The translations under genes were made by a program, and so were the position numbers. Positions 58,561 to 64,000 of a stretch of 64,000 bases of DNA are shown here, one piece after another. Origin of the DNA: Gordonia heveisoli (lineage in GTDB: Bacteria; Actinomycetota; Actinomycetes; Mycobacteriales; Mycobacteriaceae); contig NZ_JASXSH010000006.1 of NCBI RefSeq assembly GCF_030315745.1, forward strand, positions 169,202-233,201, read 5' to 3'. Numbering within the stretch: the stretch's first letter is position 1; every line of letters begins with the position of its first letter. Under the pieces are notes generated by a model that was not told the origin of the DNA, did not search any database, and worked only from the letters and a program-made list of their open reading frames with translations.

Positions 58561-61500
58561 TCAAGGCAACCCGTCAACGATCTTCATCGTCTCGACGGCG
58601 ACAGTGGTGACCTTGCGGATCAAGTCGACGATGTAGGTCGGGTCGTCGTGCTCGTCGCACCAGTCGTTGGGGTCGTTGACGATCTTCGAGTCCTTGTCGG
58701 TCTTGACCTGGTATCGCTCGATGATCCAGCCGAGAGCTGTCCGTGAGCCGAGGAGGTAGCGTTCGGCCTCCTCCGGGATTCCGGAGATGGTCACGCACGG
58801 GTTGTAGACGATTGTGGTGTGGTCAGTCTTGGAGCGCCACTTCATCTTCTGGACGCGCCAGGTGTCGGGATCATCCGGGTCATGGCCCTTCTTCACCGAA
58901 ACATCCAGTGGGAAGGGGTCTGCATCTTCATAGTCGGCGTGCAGTTTCAGAAGTAGTCGGCCAGCCTCGACGTATGCATCGAACTCGGCACGAGAGTCCG
59001 GGGTTGGGATGCGGGGTAGCATCTTCTTGAGGTCGGCGGCATAGGTGACGCGGTACGTCGGCGAATGCAGGAGCCCGTAAACGAAGTAGAAGATGTCGTC
59101 CTTGCTGACGTCATCGCCGAGCTTCGACCTGTACAGGGACGCGATCTCGTCGGTGATGTTGTCGACGCGCTGGTAGCCCCACTCGTCCACCTCCGAACCG
59201 CCCGTCGAGAAGTCCAGTGTCCCGGCGTCTTGGTCTGGTTTGCGATAGGTGTAACGCGGGAAGAACTGAGCGGTGTAGGTGAAGAATGATAGGTCGGGCA
59301 GTTCTCGCGTGGCCGTCACCGCAAACGTCGTTCCGTCCCGGGGCGCAAGAACAAGTATCCCGATGTTGGTGTGGTGTGGTGTCGGAAAGATGGTAGGGAG
59401 CTGGTAGGCGCGCTCATTAAGTTTGCGGTCGAAGTAGACCCATCGCTTTTCGAACGGGCGGTAGGTTCCTAGTCGTAATGCGTCGCTGTGGAATTCGTAG
59501 GTGATGTTGCGTGCGAGGTCTAGTTTTGTGCTCGCGTTCCAGCTGATTTTCGTGGGGTCGTTGTCGATGAAGTCGTCCACGGCTCTGGCGCGTTCTTTGC
59601 GGTCGGTTGGCGGTTTAGTCTGCGCGAAATCGAAGACCTGCTGGTTGTAGAAGTCGATCATCCGCCGCATGTTGCCTTCGACCCCGGACTTCGATACGTT
59701 GTAGCACCACCAGTCACGGTTCGTCTTCAGGCCGCCGGAATAACTGGTGAAAATGCGAGGACCCGTCCCGTCTTTGTCGGCGATGGCGGGGTAGGTGCTG
59801 AAGGTGTCGTCGCGTTGGTTGATCCAGTCGCCTGCGGCGTTGGGGCTGATGATGTTCCAGTCGATGACAGGTAGCGGGTCGGTGTCGAGGATGCGGAGTT
59901 TGTCGTCGCGGGTCAGGTAGTCGCCGATGTCGCGGTAGTGGATAGTGGCGGGACCGGTATGGCTAGGGTCTTTGACGCCGACGAAGATCGCGATTGTCGT
60001 CCGTCCGCCGCTACCGAAGACGTTGCCCTTCTCCTTTTTGCGTAGCTCACCGGCAGTCCGAGCGTTTCCGCGGAGGTTGTAGACGTAAAGATCGCTGTAG
60101 TCGGCGGCGAGCGTTAGGCGCATGCCGTCGGCGGTGTTGCCGTCGATCCAGCCGCCGTTCGAGACGAAAGCGACGATGCCTTGGTCGCCTATCCGGTTGG
60201 TGGCCCAGCGGAATGCACGGATGTAGGAGTCGTAGAGGCTGTTCTTGTTGGTAGCGGTTGACCTTGCGGCATAGGTGGTCTCGATATGGCCGTCGAGGGT
60301 GGGGTATTTGATGTTGGCGTTGTTGTCGTTGGCGCTGTCCTGGCCCACGGAATATGGCGGGTTGCCGACGATCACGTTGATCTTGGTGCCGAGCTGTCGG
60401 GTGATGCGGTCGTTGTTCGCCGGGAACATCTCGGCATCCATGGTGTCGTCAGCTTCGCTGATCTGAAAGGTGTCGGCGAGAACGATGCCCGGAAACGGCT
60501 GGTAGTCAGCGGTGTCGGCCTTGCCCGCAAGCGCGTGGTACGTGGCTTCGATGTTGACCGCCGCGACGTAGTAGGCCAGCAGCATGATCTCGTTGGCGTG
60601 AAGCTCCTGAGTGTACTTGCGCGCCAGATCATGTGGAGTGACCAGTCCAGTCTGCATGAGTCTCGTGAGGAAAGTGCCGGTGCCGGTAAAGGGGTCAAGG
60701 ATGTGAACGTTGTCGTCGGTCAGTCCTTTGCCGAAGTGCTCGCGGGAGACAGTGTCGGCGGCGTGCAGGATCCAGTCGACCACCTGGACCGGGGTGTAGA
60801 CGATACCGAGTTGGGTTGCCTGCTTGGCGAATCCGATCTTGAAGAAGCGTTCGTAGAGGTCGGCGATGATGCGCTGCTTGCCTTCGGCGCTGGTGACCTG
60901 GGAGGCACGTAGGCGCACGGAGTCGTAGAAGCTGTCCAGGCTAGCCGTTTCAGATTCGAGACCGCTGTCGCCGAGGGTGTCGATCATGCGTTGCATGACA
61001 ATCGATACGGGATTGTGGGATGCGAAGTAGTGTTCACTGAACAGTGCGTCGAAAACGGGTTTGGTGATCAGGTGCTGGGAGAGCATGCTGATCGCGGCTT
61101 CGGTGCTGATGCTGTCGTTGAGGTTGTCGCGCAGCCCGTCGACGAACTTGCTGAACTCGATCTCGATGTCCGGATCACCCTGGGCGAGAATTGCTTTGAT
61201 GCGTGTTATCTGTGCGGATGAGATGTCGGCGACGTCGTGGGCCCAGTCTTCCCAGTAGGTGCGGGTGCCGACCTTATCGACGATGCGGGCGAAGATCGCC
61301 TGTCGCCACTGCGACAGCGAGAACAGCGCCAGCTGGGAGGTGAAGTCGGCATCGGCAGCAGCGGACTGAGAGTCGCCGGAGGGTCCGATTGTCTCGGTCT
61401 CGTCGGTCGCAGTGGGTCCGATGTGACCGCCCATCAGGGAGTCGGTGCCGGTGCCGAGCTTCTTGGTGTCGGTGGCGTTGAGGTTGATGGCGTTGACGTG

Positions 61501-63438
61501 GGCGTCGAATCGCTCGTCGTGGGATCGCAGCGCGTTGAGAACTTCCCAGACGACTTTGAATCTCTTGTTGTCCTGCAACGCTTCTGATGGACTCATCTCG
61601 GCAGGGACGGCCACCGGGAGGATGATGTAGCCGTAGTCCTTGCCTTCGGAGAGGCGCATGACTCGGCCGACGGCCTGGACGACGTCGACGATCGAGTTGC
61701 GTGGGTGGAGAAACAGCACGGCGTCGAGGGCGGGCACGTCGACGCCTTCGGACAGGCAGCGCGCGTTGGTGAGGATGCGACATTCGTTGTCCGAGAGCGG
61801 CGCGCTGACGCCTTTGAGCCAGTTGATCCGTGAGGTGCGTTCCAGGGCGTTGTAGGTGCCGTCGACGTGCTCGACGGTGCAGTAGAGGTCGGTGTTGTTG
61901 GTGGCGGGGTCGTCACCGTCCTCGTCGTCGAGGGTGTCGCGGTAGGCGTCGACCACCGCGGGGAACATGCTGGCAACAGATTTCGACGACGCAATGTCTC
62001 TGGCGAAGGCCACGGCACGACGCATCGGGTTCTCACCGGGGGAGAATGTGGAGCCGTCGATGGCCGCGCCGGCGCGTTTGGCTAGCCCGTTCCAGCAGCC
62101 GACAATGCGGGTGGCGTCGTCGAGGCTCAGTTCGTTGTCGGGGCCGGCGAGCTGTTCCTGCATCGGGCCCGCGACCAGTGACTGGTCGACAGTCAGGACC
62201 AGGACCTTGTAGTCGGTGAGCAGAAGTTTCTCGACGGCCTCGCCAAATCCGAGGTGGTGGAACTCGGGCCCGAAGAGCTCCTCGTTGTCCATGGACGCGA
62301 CTTCGGCCGAGTGCTCCTCGGCCTTGTCCTTGAGCTTCTGGTCATAGATGCGTGGGGTAGCGGTGAGGTACAGGCGCCGGGCCGATTTGAGGAAGTCAGG
62401 GTCGTGAACTTTGACGAAGTTCGACTCATCGGCCCCGGTGAGGGTGACGCCGGTGGTGCGGTGCGCCTCGTCGCAGAGCACCAGATCAAAGTCGGGCAGA
62501 CCGTTGGCTTGGGCGTCGGATACGACTGGCAGGGACTGGTATGTGGTGAACACAACCGTCAGGCCATCACTGTTGTCTGCACTAGTGAGAGCTGTGGTCA
62601 GCTTCTTCGGGTCGGTGGTGACCGGGATAGCCACGTCGTAGGCGCGAGAGTCCTCGGCAGCTCGGGAGACCTTCTGGTCGGAGCAGACGGCGAACGCGCG
62701 CACCGGCATCGTGGCTTGCGCTGTCCACTCTCGTAGTGTCTGGGACAACAGCGAGATCGATGGCACGCAGAACACGATCCTCGCTCGACCACCGTTCTCA
62801 GTGGCGGTACGCTCGGCGATCTGGAGTGCGGTAAAGGTCTTGCCGGTGCCGCAGGCCATGATCAGTTTGCCTCGATCATTGCCGGCGGCAAAGCCAACGA
62901 AGACCTTGTCGATCGCGATTTGCTGATGCTCTTTGGGCTTGTGTCGGGCGATTTGTTCGACGCCGACGGTGAAGGTGTCGTCTGCCCACTCAATCTGCCA
63001 GTCGATCGGGGATTCGGCCAGGACATCGAGTCCGATGCGCTGCACAGGTTTGGACTGGTCGTCCAAGGCGTCTTCGGCGTTCTTGCCCCATCGGTCGGTG
63101 GTGGAAATGATGATTCCGCGAGTGAACGGGGCTTTGCCGAGGGCGGTGAAGAAGCTGTCGATGTCTCCCTTCGACAGTTGGTGTTCAGGTTCATAGAACT
63201 TGCACTGGATCGCCGTCATTTCACCCGTCGCGCGGTCGCGGGCGACGAGGTCGATTCCTGTGTCCGGCTTGCCGTCGCGGCCGTCCCAGTCGATCCATCG
63301 GCACACAGTCTCGTAGCGCTGTGCGAGCATCGGGTCCAGTTCGAAGTAGCGGACCATCAGCTTCTCGAACTTCGTCCCGCGCTCCGAGTTCGACGGCGCT
63401 TGCCTGAACGCGTCAATGACTTCGTGGATCGACCCCAC
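58561..63438 (-). CDS. single-chain Type ISP restriction-modification enzyme
   Basis: The GTG at 63438 with GAGGGAG about 8 bp upstream starts a 1625-residue protein; the longer frame to 63669 has non-conserved residues. In order: an Mrr-type nuclease (Asp63 with QCK at 78-80), an SF2 helicase (Walker A ACGTGKT at 195-201, DEAH near 322, TATPRIY, then AVGRVMRLSEG), a helical coupler, a gamma-type N6-adenine methyltransferase (DPFTGTGTFL near 916, NPPY near 1025) and a C-terminal target-recognition domain. This is the LlaGI/LlaBIII design: one protein recognises an asymmetric site, methylates one strand, and otherwise translocates and cuts. All motifs appear intact. Confidence 0.92.
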   Translation of the reverse strand: MGSIHEVIDAFRQAPSNSERGTKFEKLMVRYFELDPMLAQRYETVCRWIDWDGRDGKPDTGIDLVARDRATGEMTAIQCKFYEPEHQLSKGDIDSFFTALGKAPFTRGIIISTTDRWGKNAEDALDDQSKPVQRIGLDVLAESPIDWQIEWADDTFTVGVEQIARHKPKEHQQIAIDKVFVGFAAGNDRGKLIMACGTGKTFTALQIAERTATENGGRARIVFCVPSISLLSQTLREWTAQATMPVRAFAVCSDQKVSRAAEDSRAYDVAIPVTTDPKKLTTALTSADNSDGLTVVFTTYQSLPVVSDAQANGLPDFDLVLCDEAHRTTGVTLTGADESNFVKVHDPDFLKSARRLYLTATPRIYDQKLKDKAEEHSAEVASMDNEELFGPEFHHLGFGEAVEKLLLTDYKVLVLTVDQSLVAGPMQEQLAGPDNELSLDDATRIVGCWNGLAKRAGAAIDGSTFSPGENPMRRAVAFARDIASSKSVASMFPAVVDAYRDTLDDEDGDDPATNNTDLYCTVEHVDGTYNALERTSRINWLKGVSAPLSDNECRILTNARCLSEGVDVPALDAVLFLHPRNSIVDVVQAVGRVMRLSEGKDYGYIILPVAVPAEMSPSEALQDNKRFKVVWEVLNALRSHDERFDAHVNAINLNATDTKKLGTGTDSLMGGHIGPTATDETETIGPSGDSQSAAADADFTSQLALFSLSQWRQAIFARIVDKVGTRTYWEDWAHDVADISSAQITRIKAILAQGDPDIEIEFSKFVDGLRDNLNDSISTEAAISMLSQHLITKPVFDALFSEHYFASHNPVSIVMQRMIDTLGDSGLESETASLDSFYDSVRLRASQVTSAEGKQRIIADLYERFFKIGFAKQATQLGIVYTPVQVVDWILHAADTVSREHFGKGLTDDNVHILDPFTGTGTFLTRLMQTGLVTPHDLARKYTQELHANEIMLLAYYVAAVNIEATYHALAGKADTADYQPFPGIVLADTFQISEADDTMDAEMFPANNDRITRQLGTKINVIVGNPPYSVGQDSANDNNANIKYPTLDGHIETTYAARSTATNKNSLYDSYIRAFRWATNRIGDQGIVAFVSNGGWIDGNTADGMRLTLAADYSDLYVYNLRGNARTAGELRKKEKGNVFGSGGRTTIAIFVGVKDPSHTGPATIHYRDIGDYLTRDDKLRILDTDPLPVIDWNIISPNAAGDWINQRDDTFSTYPAIADKDGTGPRIFTSYSGGLKTNRDWWCYNVSKSGVEGNMRRMIDFYNQQVFDFAQTKPPTDRKERARAVDDFIDNDPTKISWNASTKLDLARNITYEFHSDALRLGTYRPFEKRWVYFDRKLNERAYQLPTIFPTPHHTNIGILVLAPRDGTTFAVTATRELPDLSFFTYTAQFFPRYTYRKPDQDAGTLDFSTGGSEVDEWGYQRVDNITDEIASLYRSKLGDDVSKDDIFYFVYGLLHSPTYRVTYAADLKKMLPRIPTPDSRAEFDAYVEAGRLLLKLHADYEDADPFPLDVSVKKGHDPDDPDTWRVQKMKWRSKTDHTTIVYNPCVTISGIPEEAERYLLGSRTALGWIIERYQVKTDKDSKIVNDPNDWCDEHDDPTYIVDLIRKVTTVAVETMKIVDGLP

Positions 63439-63632
63439 AGTTGCGGCTCCCTCGGCTCGGCGCTGACGAACCACATCTTGCCCTGCCGATTGGGGCGCGC
63501 CCAGTCCGACGCTCCGATCCGCGCCGATCGACCGAGCACTGGGGCAGCAGGGCAGGACCAAAGGCAACCCGTCAGGCCAGGGCTTACACCTCGCATCCGA
63601 GGTGGAGCTAGACGGTATCGAGCCCGAGTCCT

Positions 63633-63920
63633 TCAGTGTTCGGGGCCGCCGTACCGCGCAAGGTGCCATTCTGCGTGCGCCAACTGCCGACGGAGCGCGT
63701 CGACGGTATGACTGCGCTTCCCAATCGTTGCGATCGAATCCCGAATCGCTGCGACCTCACGAAGGAGGGCGCGCCGGTTGGAGGAGTAACTCTGCGCGCA
63801 GCTCCGCGAGCAAAACATGGGGCGGCGGCCAGCAGAGTGCTGAGGGTAGGTGCACGGCTCTGCGCAGTTCGGAGGGTAAGTCCCCTGGGGTGGTGGGGTT
63901 TCGGGGCTGAGGTGAGGCCG
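63633..63920 (-). pseudogene. small zinc-ribbon-like protein, probably frameshifted
   Basis: From 63920 one frame reads without a start codon through NCAEPC, GRRPMFCSRSCAQ and a coiled C-terminal part (REVAAIRDSIATIGKRS; VDALRRQLAHAEWHL) to the stop at 63633. Two C-x(3)-C pairs could bind zinc. The first available ATG (63818) would drop half of the cysteines. Another frame from ATG 63958 gives a plausible N-terminus (MAHPNRDTDTLHDGL) and could join through a one-base shift in the G/C run at 63881-63890. Low confidence. Confidence 0.35.
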
Positions 63921-64000
63921 TCATGGAGCGTGTCGGTGTCCCTGTTGGGGTGGGCCATCGCGTAGGGGTCAATGAGTTACCGCCAAAGTGACTCACAGAA

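Noticed and set aside
63439..63669. N-terminal extension of the Type ISP enzyme by 77 residues
   Set aside because: The residues are low-complexity and unlike the family; GTG 63438 has a good ribosome site and begins the conserved sequence.
55188..64000. Direct repeat of the tRNA-Leu 3' end as attR
   Set aside because: I looked for copies of TTCAAGTCCCCCTTCGCCC in the rest of the window and saw none; the far end may lie outside.

Overview
The window is about 64 kb of high-GC actinobacterial chromosome centred on the replication origin. The gene order (murJ, sigM, anti-sigma, trxB, trxA, cwlM, parB, parA, rsmG, jag, yidC, yidD, rnpA, rpmH, dnaA, oriC, dnaN, recF, dciA, gyrB, gyrA, DUF3566 gene, tRNA-Ile, tRNA-Ala, cwsA-like, ppiA, bPH gene, crgA, trpG, pknB, pknA, pbpA, rodA, pstP, fhaB, fhaA, tRNA-Leu) is the one known from Mycobacterium and its relatives. 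A non-Mycobacterium member of the Mycobacteriales, most likely Gordonia or a close relative, fits best. The genus is inferred from gene content and order, not from a database comparison.

Layout. At 1-1043 is the 3' end of a murJ-type gene carrying the extracytoplasmic pseudokinase and ligand-binding part. At 1063-9848 an accessory block separates it from sigM: a lipoprotein esterase, a frameshifted CocE-type hydrolase, a small membrane protein, and a ketone-degradation unit made of a GAF/Fis regulator, a Baeyer-Villiger monooxygenase and a MetX-like esterase. Matching palindromes lie upstream of the regulator and of the monooxygenase. At 10095-14324 are sigM, its anti-sigma factor, the thioredoxin pair and cwlM. 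At 14387-21423, on the minus strand, are a GNAT-like gene and the chromosome-segregation and membrane-insertion genes, with four parS sites. At 21424-24006 lie dnaA and oriC. At 24007-33300 are the replication and gyrase genes and two tRNAs.

The section 33390-40510 is a second accessory region: a TetR regulator with a haloalkane dehalogenase-like gene, a TetR regulator with a DHA2 efflux pump (each pair with its own palindromic operators), a four-gene cassette that looks like a type VII secretion substrate with partners, and an HD hydrolase. At 40494-54856 the conserved cell-envelope signalling cluster resumes and ends in the pknB-pknA-pbpA-rodA-pstP-fhaB operon and fhaA.

Beyond tRNA-Leu (55188-55270) lies a small defence island: broken IS3 and IS30 transposase pieces, a DUF433-like/PIN-like toxin-antitoxin pair, a HEPN-type Abi protein, and a 1625-residue single-chain Type ISP restriction-modification enzyme. 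The strongest candidates for undescribed biology are the type VII cassette (37454-39903), the pair of inverted DnaA boxes enclosing 33-bp direct repeats upstream of crgA (43963-44059), the palindromes of the ketone locus, and the defence island.
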